This document shows, one piece after another, positions 1 through 7,124 of a DNA stretch of 14,179 nucleotides; within the stretch, counting starts at the first letter, position 1, and each line of letters opens with the position of its first letter. Location of the stretch: contig HF999709.1 of the NCBI GenBank assembly GCA_000434215.1, forward strand, positions 1-14,179, in the 5' to 3' direction. Below the pieces are notes generated by a model that saw only the letters and a program-made list of their open reading frames with translations, did not search any database and was not told the DNA's origin. Made by a program: the position numbers and the translations under genes. Origin of the DNA: Bacteroides sp. CAG:144 (GTDB taxonomy: Bacteria > Bacteroidota > Bacteroidia > Bacteroidales > UBA11471).

Positions 1-1977
1 GTTGAGCAAAGTGTCGGCGCTGAGTATACCCACGACGCTTACATGGCCGAAGTCGAGACCTTTGGTAACCATCTGCGTACCGACGAGAATGCGGCTTTTT
101 TGTTGTTCGAAGTCCGAAATGATTTGTTCGTAAGCCTTGCGGTTGCGGGTTGTATCGAGATCCATACGGGCAATGGGATAGTCGGGAAAAGTATGCTCTA
201 TCTCTTCTTCGATGCGTTCTGTCCCGAAACCGTGTATGACGATGCTCGTTTCGCCGCAAGCTGGACAACGGGTAGGTACTTCTTGCGAGTATCCGCAGTA
301 ATGGCATACGAGACGGTTGGTGCGTTTATGGTAAGTCAGACTTACATCGCATTGGGTACAACGGGGTGTCCATGCGCATAACCGGCATTCTACCATCGGC
401 GCGAATCCCCGACGGTTTTGGAACAGGATTACTTGTTCTCCGTTTTTCAGTGCCTCTTCACAAGCCTCTTTCAGCTGCGGGGAAAGATTGCTCTCTTGTG
501 AGACACGTCGTTTACGGCGAAGATCTCCCATGTCGATGGGTAGGATACGGGGCAGGGCGATTTCTTCGTGCCGGGACGAAAGCTCCACCAGACCATATTT
601 CCCGCATTGTGCGTTGTAATAACTCTCGATGGCCGGAGTTGCTGTGCCCAGCAGTGTTTTGGCTCCGTGCATCGATGCTAACACGATTGCGGCATTGCGA
701 GCATGATAGCGGGGTGATGGCTCTTGTTGCTTGTAACTGCCCTCATGTTCCTCATCGACGATAACCAGTCCTAAATCTCGGAAAGGAAGGAATATCGACG
801 ATCGTACGCCGAGGATTATTTGCGCACCTTTGTCGTGCAGGAGGTCGTTCCATATCTCTACCCGTTCATTGTCTGTAAATTTGGAATGGTAGATAGACAG
901 TTTGTTCCCGAACACCCGTTGCAGACGGGTGGTAAGTTGTGTGGTGAGAGCTATTTCGGGAACAAGGTAGAGAACTTGTCGGCCTTGTTTCAGTACCGTG
1001 TCGATAAGATGTATGTATATCTCGGTCTTTCCGCTCGACGTAACGCCGTGTAATAGAACGGTTTCTTTTTGGGAAAAACGGTCGATGATTTCGTTGTATG
1101 TCTTTTGTTGTATAGGAGAAAGGGGATACGGACTTTCGGTGTGCAGCGGGTTGTTGGAAAGCCGGCTTATCTCTTTCCCGTAATTTTCAAAAATGCCTTT
1201 CGTTACTAATGTGCTGAGGATTTGCGGAGAAACCTCGGCCCTTTCGAGCAATTCTTTGCGGGAAACTTCTCTCGGCGTACCTTTCTGCATGAAGCCTGAT
1301 AGTTCGAGATAGCACATCAGCAACCGGAGCTGCTTTTTGGCGGCTTTGAGTTCGTCAAAAAGCGGACGGAGTTTCTCTTGCTCGCCGGGAGCGATTTGTG
1401 CCAGTCGTATGTAGCTTTCGGTACGGGGGCGGTATTTGTGCCGCAGTTCCTCTGATACGACGATAGCTTTTTGTTCCATGAGGGAACGTACGAGAGGCAG
1501 AATATTGCGTAGTCCGCTCTCTTTTTCGAGTTCCTGTACACTCATTTTCTCGCTGCGGCTCAACGTGTCGAGCAATATCGCTTCGCGTTCTTTGAGCAGA
1601 GAGCCGTTTTCTTCGATGAAATCGGCATTACAGGAGATTTGTGTTTCGCTTTCTATTTTCAATCCCGAAGGTACGGCGGCCTTGAATACGTCGCCGACCG
1701 AGCAGAGATAATAATTGGCGAGCCATTCCCAGAAGCGCAGTTGAGGACGACGTAAAACGGGCGTGCTGTCGAGCAGTGTCGAAATGTCTTTTATTTCATA
1801 ATCTTGCGGCTCGTTGTTGTGTAACCGGGCGACGATGGCCGTGTAGAAACGCTTTCGCCCGAAAGGTACGATGACACGACTGCCGGAGACGAGAGTCTCT
1901 TGCCATTCCTCGGGAATACGATAGGTGAAATATTTCGCAAGCGGGAGCGGAAGTATAACGTCGGCGAATCGAGACAT
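1..1977 (-). CDS. priA: Primosomal protein N' (PriA helicase), C-terminus cut off by the window edge
   Basis: PriA is the DEAH-type 3'-to-5' helicase that recognises stalled forks and D-loops and reloads the replisome. The frame is open for 659 codons from ATG 1977-1975 to base 1, and a stop codon (1983-1981) lies just upstream, so the start is secure. The N-terminal ~110 residues resemble the PriA 3'-DNA-end-binding domain (LPLPLAKYFTYRIPEE). The Walker A loop is GVTSSGKTE at residues 311-319 (K317) and Walker B is DEEH at 408-411. Eight cysteines in four CxxC pairs (CRLC, CTQC, CHYC, CPAC; residues 531-574) form the two-zinc module inserted between the helicase lobes. Helicase motif ILVGTQMVTKGLDF lies near the cut end. 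Roughly 150 residues should lie outside the window. It is transcribed divergently from the HAD-aroB pair. No frameshift was found when every codon of the frame was checked. The family call is certain. Confidence 0.97.
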   Translation of the reverse strand, partial: MSRFADVILPLPLAKYFTYRIPEEWQETLVSGSRVIVPFGRKRFYTAIVARLHNNEPQDYEIKDISTLLDSTPVLRRPQLRFWEWLANYYLCSVGDVFKAAVPSGLKIESETQISCNADFIEENGSLLKEREAILLDTLSRSEKMSVQELEKESGLRNILPLVRSLMEQKAIVVSEELRHKYRPRTESYIRLAQIAPGEQEKLRPLFDELKAAKKQLRLLMCYLELSGFMQKGTPREVSRKELLERAEVSPQILSTLVTKGIFENYGKEISRLSNNPLHTESPYPLSPIQQKTYNEIIDRFSQKETVLLHGVTSSGKTEIYIHLIDTVLKQGRQVLYLVPEIALTTQLTTRLQRVFGNKLSIYHSKFTDNERVEIWNDLLHDKGAQIILGVRSSIFLPFRDLGLVIVDEEHEGSYKQQEPSPRYHARNAAIVLASMHGAKTLLGTATPAIESYYNAQCGKYGLVELSSRHEEIALPRILPIDMGDLRRKRRVSQESNLSPQLKEACEEALKNGEQVILFQNRRGFAPMVECRLCAWTPRCTQCDVSLTYHKRTNRLVCHYCGYSQEVPTRCPACGETSIVIHGFGTERIEEEIEHTFPDYPIARMDLDTTRNRKAYEQIISDFEQQKSRILVGTQMVTKGLDFGHVSVVGILSADTLLN

Positions 1978-2032
1978 GATTTATAGACGGACTGGTGTTT
2001 CTTGGTTTTGTGAATGCGGGAATACCTGCATA

Positions 2033-2040
2033 CAAATGTA
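2033..2040 (-). promoter_or_regulatory. -7 promoter box for priA
   Basis: Read on the minus strand this is TACATTTG, a perfect match to the Bacteroidetes primary-sigma -7 consensus TAnnTTTG, about 56 bases upstream of the priA ATG. No convincing -33 TTTG is visible 19-21 bases further upstream. Confidence 0.6.
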
Positions 2041-2095
2041 AGGAAAATTTTTCGCTTTTTCCTAACGGTTTTCTCGACGACTGCTAAATAGTTTG

Positions 2096-2103
2096 TACAT
2101 TTG
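2096..2103 (+). promoter_or_regulatory. -7 promoter box for the HAD-aroB pair
   Basis: TACATTTG matches TAnnTTTG and ends 19 bases before ATG 2123. Transcription would start around 2108-2111. This rules against the upstream in-frame TTG at 2093 as translation start and supports 2123. The -33 element is not obvious. Confidence 0.6.
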
Positions 2104-2122
2104 TGTGGTATTTTCATATCTT

Positions 2123-2851
2123 ATGAACAAAATCGTAACATCTTATTTGCAAAAAACAGGTTTCCGGAATATCGATTTGAAAGCCGTTCTTATCGATATG
2201 GACGGTGTCCTTTACGACTCGATGCCTTTTCATGCCGATGCTTGGTACAAAGCGATTTCTTCGTTGGAAATAGCATGTACGCCCGAAGAATTTTTTATGT
2301 ATGAGGGTCGTACGGGCGCATCGACCATCGATTTGATTTTCAATCGTGCTTACGGTCGCAATGCCGACGAGAACGAGAAGCAAATGATATATGCCCGCAA
2401 GTGCGAGTACTTTGTTGCCAAAGGTGTAGCGCCGGTTATGCCCGGTGCGCTCGACTTTTTGAGGCAGGTAAAATCGCACGGGTTGATACCGGTATTGGTA
2501 ACCGGTTCGGGACAACATTCTTTGCTCGATAAGCTCTCGCATGATTATCCAGGTATTTTCACGCCGCAGACGATGGTAACGGCTTTCGATGTGAAGTATG
2601 GAAAACCCGATCCCGAACCGTACCTTATCGGGCTGGGAAAGGCTGGCGTGCAACCCTGGGAGGCAATCGTGGTGGAGAATGCGCCGTTGGGGGTGCAGGC
2701 CGGCGTTGCTGCCCGCATTTTTACGGTGGCTGTCAATACGGGGCCGTTGCCCGATCGCGTACTTCTCGATGCCGGAGCCGATTATCTTCTGCCGGATATG
2801 GAGAGGCTGGCTCATCGTTTTGAAGATTTGTATATACAGCTAAATATGTAA
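2123..2851 (+). CDS. HAD-superfamily phosphatase, beta-phosphoglucomutase-like subfamily
   Basis: This is a 242-residue HAD hydrolase, the usual length for the subfamily with a small helical cap between motifs I and II. Motif I is DMDGVLYDS (nucleophile D25, acid/base D27). Motif II is the T127 of VLVTGSGQ, motif III is K161 in KYGKPDPEPY, and motif IV is VVENAPLGVQAG (E185, N186). The cap is residues ~30-110. Relatives dephosphorylate or isomerise small sugar phosphates in the cytoplasm; the substrate cannot be read here. Motif IV has E-N where many relatives have E-D. I chose ATG 2123 because the promoter -7 box sits at 2096-2103. The gene ends in TAATG, sharing one base with the next start, so it is translationally coupled to aroB. 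The pairing hints at, but does not prove, a housekeeping role beside aromatic biosynthesis. Confidence 0.9.
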   Translation: MNKIVTSYLQKTGFRNIDLKAVLIDMDGVLYDSMPFHADAWYKAISSLEIACTPEEFFMYEGRTGASTIDLIFNRAYGRNADENEKQMIYARKCEYFVAKGVAPVMPGALDFLRQVKSHGLIPVLVTGSGQHSLLDKLSHDYPGIFTPQTMVTAFDVKYGKPDPEPYLIGLGKAGVQPWEAIVVENAPLGVQAGVAARIFTVAVNTGPLPDRVLLDAGADYLLPDMERLAHRFEDLYIQLNM

Positions 2852-3915
2852 TGGATATGGCACAACAGATTCTTTTTACTCAAGATATAGCGGCAACTCT
2901 CGATGAGGTACTGAGCGGTTATGTGTACGACCGCCTGTTTGTCCTGACCGATGAAAATACGCGTCGGCGATGCTTGCCGCTTCTCTCTGCAAGCAAGGCT
3001 TTGGCTTCGGCCGGATATATCAATATCCAACCCGACGATACACATAAGACACTCGACTCATTGGCATCGGTGTGGCAGGAGTTGAGCGATCGTCGTGCAA
3101 CCCGCCATTCGATGATGGTGAACCTCGGCGGCGGTATGGTAACCGATCTCGGAGGGTTTGCCGCCGCTACGTTCAAGCGAGGTATCCGTTATATCAATAT
3201 TCCCACCACGTTGTTGGGGGCGGTCGATGCGGCCGTGGGTGGAAAAACCGGAATAAATTTCAACGGTTTGAAAAATGAAATCGGGGCGTTTGCACCGGCC
3301 GAAGCGGTTTTGGTGGCAGTCTCGTTTTTCAGGACGCTTTCCCGGGAGCATCTTTTGTCGGGCTTTGCCGAGATGTTGAAACATGGGCTCATCAGTACGA
3401 CTGCGATTTATGGCCGTCTTTTCACGCTCGATCTTTCACGGCCCGACAGTGCGGAGATGTTATCGTGTCTCGAAGAGTCGATCGGGGTGAAACAGCGGGT
3501 TGTCGGGCAAGACCCGCATGAGGCCGGTATCCGCAAGTCTCTCAATTTCGGACATACCGTAGGGCATGCGTTTGAGAGTTTCTCTCATCATCGCCATCAC
3601 CCGGTGCAACATGGGTATGCCGTTGCGTGGGGACTTGTCTGTGAATTGATTTTATCACATCGTCATCTCGGGTTCCCGCTTGATACTGTACGGCGGTTTG
3701 CCGCTTTCGTGCGTGAAAATTATGGGGTTTTCCCGATTACTTGCAGCGATTACGATTATCTCTACGAACGTATGACCCATGATAAGAAAAACGATGCCGA
3801 TACCATCAATTTCACATTGCTTTCCGATGTGGGAAGAGTGGTGATCGACCAAACTGCCACACGTCAGGAAATAGAAATCGTACTCGATCTTTACCGCGAT
3901 ATGTTCGGTATTTAG
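2851..3915 (+). CDS. aroB: 3-dehydroquinate synthase
   Basis: AroB converts DAHP to 3-dehydroquinate, the second step of the shikimate pathway, using NAD and a divalent metal in the cytoplasm. The 354 residues match the family length. The NAD-binding segment runs from NLGGGMVTDLGGF (91-103) to IPTTLLGAVDAAVGGKTGIN (117-136). The metal ligands are recognisable as E174 in SGFAEMLKHG, H235 in NFGHTVGHAFE and H254 in PVQHGYAVAWG. No key residue appears to be missing. ATG 2851 overlaps the upstream stop by one base; ATG 2857 is an alternative start two codons later. It is the second gene of a two-gene unit with the HAD phosphatase. No clear intrinsic terminator follows before the tRNA-Pro promoter. 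Confidence 0.97.
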   Translation: MDMAQQILFTQDIAATLDEVLSGYVYDRLFVLTDENTRRRCLPLLSASKALASAGYINIQPDDTHKTLDSLASVWQELSDRRATRHSMMVNLGGGMVTDLGGFAAATFKRGIRYINIPTTLLGAVDAAVGGKTGINFNGLKNEIGAFAPAEAVLVAVSFFRTLSREHLLSGFAEMLKHGLISTTAIYGRLFTLDLSRPDSAEMLSCLEESIGVKQRVVGQDPHEAGIRKSLNFGHTVGHAFESFSHHRHHPVQHGYAVAWGLVCELILSHRHLGFPLDTVRRFAAFVRENYGVFPITCSDYDYLYERMTHDKKNDADTINFTLLSDVGRVVIDQTATRQEIEIVLDLYRDMFGI

Positions 3916-3967
3916 CCGACGGGATAAGGTGAAAAAAGATGTGAAGTGTAAAAAAACGGATAATTTC

Positions 3968-3998
3968 TTTGCAGGAAAAAATAAAAGGCTTACCTTTG
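3968..3998 (+). promoter_or_regulatory. Promoter of tRNA-Pro(GGG)
   Basis: TTTG (3968-3971), 19 bases, then TACCTTTG (3991-3998) is a near-ideal Bacteroidetes promoter (-33 TTTG, N19-21, TAnnTTTG). It ends 15 bases before the tRNA, so the tRNA is transcribed independently of aroB. Confidence 0.75.
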
Positions 3999-4013
3999 CA
4001 CTCGAAAATCAAT

Positions 4014-4088
4014 CGGGGCGTAGCTCAGTCCGGTTAGAGTACACGTCTGGGGGGCGTGTGGTCGCTGGTTCGAATCCAGTCACCCCGA
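4014..4088 (+). tRNA. tRNA-Pro(GGG)
   Basis: This folds as a full cloverleaf. The D stem is GCTC/GAGT, the anticodon stem CACGT/GCGTG, the 7-base loop CTGGGGG with anticodon GGG at 4049-4051, the variable loop 5 bases, and the T stem GCTGG/CCAGT with loop TTCGAAT. The acceptor is CGGGGCG (4014-4020) against CACCCCG (4081-4087) with discriminator A4088; CCA is not encoded. G37 next to GGG is typical of proline tRNAs. One oddity is that acceptor pair 6-67 is C4019 against A4082, a mismatch. The other proline tRNA of this window has T-A there. A promoter and a terminator flank it closely. Confidence 0.95.
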
Positions 4089-4094
4089 CATAAT

Positions 4095-4138
4095 GCTGCT
4101 CAACTATCTTTATCAGGTAGTTGAGCAGCGTTTTTTTT
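4095..4138 (+). terminator. Rho-independent terminator of tRNA-Pro(GGG)
   Basis: A 12-bp perfect stem (GCTGCTCAACTA, 4095-4106, pairing with 4118-4129) is followed by G and eight T's (4131-4138), only a few bases after the tRNA. Confidence 0.9.
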
Positions 4139-4230
4139 GTCTGGTTGGAGAAATTCAAATCCTAATTTTCTCTTTGTCATGATTCAGGGTTTACAGAATA
4201 GGGATTTGTCCTCGTTTTTTAAGGAGATAT

Positions 4231-4264
4231 TTTGTCTCCCGGATATAGAATTTTTGTAGATTTG
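4231..4264 (+). promoter_or_regulatory. Candidate promoter of ung
   Basis: TTTG (4231-4234), 22 bases, then TAGATTTG (4257-4264). The -7 box is a perfect TAnnTTTG; the spacing is slightly long. The leader to the ung ATG would be about 105 bases. Apart from this I see nothing in the 4139-4374 gap. Confidence 0.5.
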
Positions 4265-4374
4265 CTTGTCTGATTTTGTGCTGTGGACGAAAGTCTTCGT
4301 ATGAAAGAAGCAGTATGGTTACGATAGAACCGGGCGGGAAGTCGCGCGATTGCTGTCTTTAAGATATATAGCAG

Positions 4375-5037
4375 ATGAAAGTAAAAATAGAAGAGAGTTG
4401 GCGCAGGCGGCTGCAAGAAGAGTTCGACAAGCCCTATTTCGAGCGGTTGGTCGCTTTTGTCCATGAAGAGTATGCCCGTGCGCAAGTGTTGCCGAAAGGT
4501 TCTCAGATTTTTCATATTTTCGATGCTTGCCCGTTCGAGAAGGTAAAAGTCGTCATACTCGGGCAAGATCCCTATCCCACACCCGGACAGTATTACGGCG
4601 TTTGTTTTTCTGTGCCCGATGGTGTGGCGATACCACCTTCTTTGGAAAATATATTCCGGGAGATTCATCAGGATTTGGATAAGCCTGTACCTGCATCGGG
4701 TAATCTCGACCGTTGGGTCGAACAAGGTGTTTTTTCCATGAATTCGGTACTTACCGTGAGGGCTTATGAAACGGGTTCGCACCGCGACCACGGCTGGGAG
4801 ACTTTTACCGATGCCGTGATAAAGAGACTGAGCGACGAGCGGGAGAACTTGGTATTTATGTTGTGGGGAAGTTATGCCAAAGCGAAAAGTGCCTTGATAG
4901 ACTCCCGTAAACATCTGGTCTTGACGGCGGCGCATCCATCGCCTCGTTCGGCCGATCGGGGATTCTTCGGCTGCAAGCATTTCAGCCGGGCAAACGCTTA
5001 CCTCCGCAGCAAAGGCATTCCCGAAATCGACTGGTGA
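4375..5037 (+). CDS. ung: Uracil-DNA glycosylase, family 1, GQDPYP variant
   Basis: Ung removes uracil from DNA to start base-excision repair. The 220 residues match the family length. Motif A is ILGQDPYPTPGQYYGVCFSV (61-80), with catalytic D65 and the uracil-stacking F78. The uracil-contact segment is FSMNSVLTVRA (120-130; N123). The DNA-intercalation motif is AHPSPRSA (186-193; H187), followed by GFFGCKHFSRAN. Textbook family-1 enzymes have PYH, a LLLN-type N segment and HPSPLSA. Here these read PYP, FSMN and HPSPRSA, so residues around the pocket and the intercalating leucine position differ. From memory, Bacteroidales often carry two ung types and this resembles the second; I cannot verify that here. 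It is transcribed alone, away from tRNA-Pro, and ends at a strong hairpin. Confidence 0.93.
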   Translation: MKVKIEESWRRRLQEEFDKPYFERLVAFVHEEYARAQVLPKGSQIFHIFDACPFEKVKVVILGQDPYPTPGQYYGVCFSVPDGVAIPPSLENIFREIHQDLDKPVPASGNLDRWVEQGVFSMNSVLTVRAYETGSHRDHGWETFTDAVIKRLSDERENLVFMLWGSYAKAKSALIDSRKHLVLTAAHPSPRSADRGFFGCKHFSRANAYLRSKGIPEIDW

Positions 5038-5064
5038 TTCACGGCTTGATTATGTCATATACAG

Positions 5065-5101
5065 AAAAAGGCTATAATTCTTCAAGAATTATAGCCTTTT
5101 T
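5065..5101. terminator. Bidirectional terminator between ung and tRNA-Phe
   Basis: A perfect 16-bp inverted repeat (AAAAAGGCTATAATTC, 5065-5080, with its complement at 5086-5101) has a 5-base loop and A/T ends on both sides. It ends ung on the plus strand. Before the insertion it would have ended tRNA-Phe on the minus strand. Confidence 0.9.
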
Positions 5102-5104
5102 CTT

Positions 5105-5144
5105 GTGGTGCCACCAGGAATCGAACCGGGGACACAAGGATTTT
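5105..5144 (-). repeat. Left attachment repeat: 3' part of tRNA-Phe
   Basis: These 40 bases are identical to 8371-8410. On the minus strand they are tRNA-Phe from the second anticodon base through the T arm and acceptor to one base past the discriminator. Identity stops at 5145 (A against C). This is the classic leftover of tyrosine-recombinase integration into a tRNA 3' end. The 5' half of the tRNA is absent here, so this copy is not a gene. Confidence 0.92.
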
Positions 5145-5295
5145 AGTAATAAATAGATATATCTTTATTTTTTTTGTATATCAATAATATACTAAAACCT
5201 CGACTATTGTGGTTAATGCGGTGGAGAAAACAAAGGCTGTTTTCAGGTTGATACTAAATTTATTTATCACAATATGTATTGGCACTTGTAAAGTG
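5145..5295. other. Gene-free left end of the element
   Basis: This is very AT-rich with no credible gene. It holds an imperfect palindrome GTATAT-caata-ATATAC (5176-5192) close to the attachment repeat, and a short hairpin GCACTT-gta-AAGTGC (5282-5296) at the end of the degenerate protease gene. The hairpin has no T tract, so it is a weak terminator at best. Confidence 0.4.
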
Positions 5296-5735
5296 CTAAA
5301 TGTCTTGCTTTTGCTTCATAATTGCTTTTGTTATATGGTTAAAATACTCTTGTCCTATTATGGCTGGCACATTCAAACTCCTGTCAAGAAGGAAAGGAAA
5401 AGAGAAAGTGCATCCCTCATACTCAAATCCAAGCATAAATACTTTGCAAAGTCTTAACCTGTTATCACAACATTTACTCACTTTCTTCCCAACATAATGG
5501 AAGACATCAGCAGCATTAGTGGCATCCACATATTCAGGAAGAAAAGGTTGAGAGTTATTATAAACTGGTCTTGTATTCACTTCTCCTATATTATTCTCAA
5601 TAAGTGAATACGTTTGTTTTCTTCCAAGATTGAAAAAAGCTAAGATGCAGGGCTGATAAGGTTGTGCTTCTTTCTCTTGTCAAGAAGGAATGTAAAGCCA
5701 ATGCTTTTGATTTGGATGAATATCTCATTGCTCAT
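5296..5735 (-). pseudogene. Degenerate second retropepsin-like (clan AA) protease paralogue, frameshifted
   Basis: ATG 5735-5733 overlaps the end of the upstream protease gene by 11 bases, as in a coupled operon. The first frame gives 31 residues (ending in TAG 5642-5640) and includes FTFLLDKRKKHNLISPA. This aligns without gaps to CFLIDTGSTHNIM of the neighbour, so catalytic D19 is kept but T-G-S is replaced by K-R-K. Restoring one T near 5645 continues the frame as SPAFLAFFNLGRK and runs to the stop at 5296. That downstream part carries GFEYEGCTFSFPF (compare FNFEGTDYTSTF in the neighbour) and VPAIIGQEYF (compare IHGILGTQFL). About 145 residues would result. The downstream frame has no ATG; a GTG at 5580 could give a 94-residue product. 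It is probably inactive as a protease. The homology is my reading of motifs, not a search. Confidence 0.62.
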
Positions 5736-6138
5736 GGCAAGTAATTATCAATTTCTCAAAGTCAATAACCCAATTATTTTCCATCAAGAATTGTGTGCCA
5801 AGAATACCATGTATTTGCACCCCTGTTTCTTCCTGTACTTGCATTATAGCATCAGAACCATCAAAGACTGAGAAAGTAGAAGTATAATCTGTTCCCTCAA
5901 AATTGAATGTAGCTTCAATGGTGGGAGTTTCTTCATAATGCCCCTCTATTCCCATTATATTCTGCTTTTCATTCAAGAGTTTAAGCTCGTTCTTAAAATG
6001 CTCATATACATAGGCAAACATAATGTTATGGGTAGAACCTGTATCTATAAGAAAACACAAATTCTTTAATTTCCCTGATGTAATAATCAGTGGTAAGCCT
6101 GTTTTTTCTAATCCGAATGCAAGTGGAAATTCCATCAT
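5725..6138 (-). CDS. Retropepsin-like aspartic protease homologue (clan AA), single domain
   Basis: A 137-residue protein with the retropepsin pattern. The first hydrophobic strands are PLIITSGKLKNLCFLI, then DTGS at D32-S35 followed by THNIM. A middle strand pair is ATFNFEGTDYTSTFSVFD (77-94). Near the C-terminus is IHGILGTQFLMEN (109-121), the usual second conserved block in which a hydrophobic-hydrophobic-G precedes a helix. Single-domain enzymes of this clan act as homodimers, each giving one catalytic Asp. No signal peptide or membrane segment is seen, so it should be cytoplasmic. Paired start codons lie at 6138 and 6135. The LRR gene ends 8 bases upstream and the degenerate paralogue begins within its last 11 bases, so the three form an operon. 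Its substrate is unknown. Some clan members may bind rather than cut, so proteolysis is inferred. Confidence 0.78.
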   Translation of the reverse strand: MMEFPLAFGLEKTGLPLIITSGKLKNLCFLIDTGSTHNIMFAYVYEHFKNELKLLNEKQNIMGIEGHYEETPTIEATFNFEGTDYTSTFSVFDGSDAIMQVQEETGVQIHGILGTQFLMENNWVIDFEKLIITCHEQ

Positions 6139-6146
6139 TATTCTAT

Positions 6147-7016
6147 TTATTCAATGTTCCAATAATTACTTTCATCACCTTCAAAAGCATCAAGCCTTTG
6201 GTCTTCCCAATCTTCTTTATCTTCCCATGAGGTATTATACTTACTATCATGATAATTTTTCCATGAAAGATAATTTCTATAAGATTCTGTCATGGGCTTA
6301 ATGTCTGACCTAACTTCTTCAATATATTGTCCTTCTGATATAGTTATGCTATCCAAACATCTATTCATTCGACAATCTAAGTATTTAAGTTTTGTGTTTG
6401 CTCCTATATACAAATCATTATGCAAATCATTACGAGCACAATCTAAATAGGTAAGTTCTTTGTTCTCATATAACTGAAGTTCATATAGCTTGTTCTCGGA
6501 GCAATTTATAAATTGGATTTTTTTCAAACTACGTAATTCCAGTTCTTCTAATAGACATCTGCGAACTCTTAGCAATGTAAGTTTTTTATTTTTCCACAAA
6601 TCTATTTTTCCTAATGGATTAAATCCACAAGAAAGAATTTCTAAATCTTTATTTTGCGAACAATCTAATTCACCAATATTACAATTACCGCAGTACAAGG
6701 TAATGAGAAGTGGATTGTCTTTTATATTAAGAGTGTATATGGGATTGCTATAACAACTTAAATGCTTTAGATTTCTATTTTTTGAAATATCAATATCTTC
6801 AATCTCATTCTTTGAACAATCAAGTACTTCTAAGTTGGATAGATACTCTATCCCTGAAATAGACTTGATACCTTTTTGAGGGCAAAGAACTTTGGTGATA
6901 GTCAAGGCTTCGGTAAGTGAGATTTCTCCATCACCATCTTTGTCGAAACTATCTACAAGATACTTCTTGAAGACCTTATCGGGGAAATTAATAACTCTTA
7001 AATCCATTCCTTCCAT
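6147..7016 (-). CDS. Leucine-rich-repeat protein with one EF-hand
   Basis: An EF-hand calcium loop, DKDGDGEISLTEA, lies about 25 residues from the start and is followed by about eight tandem LRRs of 21-22 residues. Examples are LEVLDCSKNEIEDIDISKN, LKHLSCYSNPIYTLNIKDN, LEILSCGFNPLGKIDLWKN and LTYLDCARNDLHNDLYIGAN. The LxxLxCxxNxLxxLxLxxN pattern with Cys at the turn is typical of Bacteroidetes LRR proteins. The C-terminal ~45 residues are acidic and tryptophan-rich (SWEDKEDWEDQRLDAFEGDE). Most relatives I know of are secreted, but no signal peptide is visible here, so it is probably intracellular. I chose ATG 7016 (A-rich upstream, starts just before the EF-hand region); ATG 7007, ATG 7103 and GTG 7124 are in frame. 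It is the first gene of the operon with the two retropepsin-like genes. LRR domains usually bind proteins, so a sensor or adaptor role is possible but inferred. Confidence 0.85.
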   Translation of the reverse strand: MEGMDLRVINFPDKVFKKYLVDSFDKDGDGEISLTEALTITKVLCPQKGIKSISGIEYLSNLEVLDCSKNEIEDIDISKNRNLKHLSCYSNPIYTLNIKDNPLLITLYCGNCNIGELDCSQNKDLEILSCGFNPLGKIDLWKNKKLTLLRVRRCLLEELELRSLKKIQFINCSENKLYELQLYENKELTYLDCARNDLHNDLYIGANTKLKYLDCRMNRCLDSITISEGQYIEEVRSDIKPMTESYRNYLSWKNYHDSKYNTSWEDKEDWEDQRLDAFEGDESNYWNIE

Positions 7017-7124
7017 GTTCTTTTTGTAGCCATACCACAAAAAGAAGGTGTGAGCTAAACCTTGATTGTCATTCTGAAGGTATCGCCAAACACCTATATC
7101 CATACAAACAAAGAAAGCCCACAC

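Noticed and set aside
43..1711. Plus-strand open frames over the first 1.7 kb
   Set aside because: All are antisense to the priA frame, which is continuous for 659 codons with full helicase and zinc motifs.
2093..2122. TTG 2093 as start of the HAD gene
   Set aside because: It lies upstream of and across the -7 promoter box, so it would not be on the transcript from that promoter.
2114..2815. 233-codon minus-strand frame opposite the HAD phosphatase
   Set aside because: It covers the HAD gene exactly, lacks domain-like sequence, and the plus strand has all HAD motifs.
4219..4980. 253-codon minus-strand frame opposite ung
   Set aside because: It is antisense to a clear uracil-DNA glycosylase and shows no recognisable features.
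5640..5680. Programmed -1 frameshift in the second protease gene
   Set aside because: The downstream frame is in the -1 register, but there is no X XXY YYZ slippery heptamer before the stop and no strong stimulatory hairpin. A lost T is simpler.
5634..5744. Plus-strand frame ending in FDLDEYLIAHGK, resembling the tail of a TOPRIM/DUF3854-type primase
   Set aside because: It lies opposite the minus-strand frame that overlaps the upstream stop codon, aligns gap-free with the neighbouring protease at FL-D-HN, and continues sensibly after one base is restored. The minus reading explains more, but the plus reading cannot be fully excluded without a search.
7017..7124. GTG 7124 as start of the LRR gene
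   Set aside because: It would add 36 residues with no signal peptide and no homology-like features. ATG 7016 has A-rich upstream sequence and starts just before the EF-hand region.
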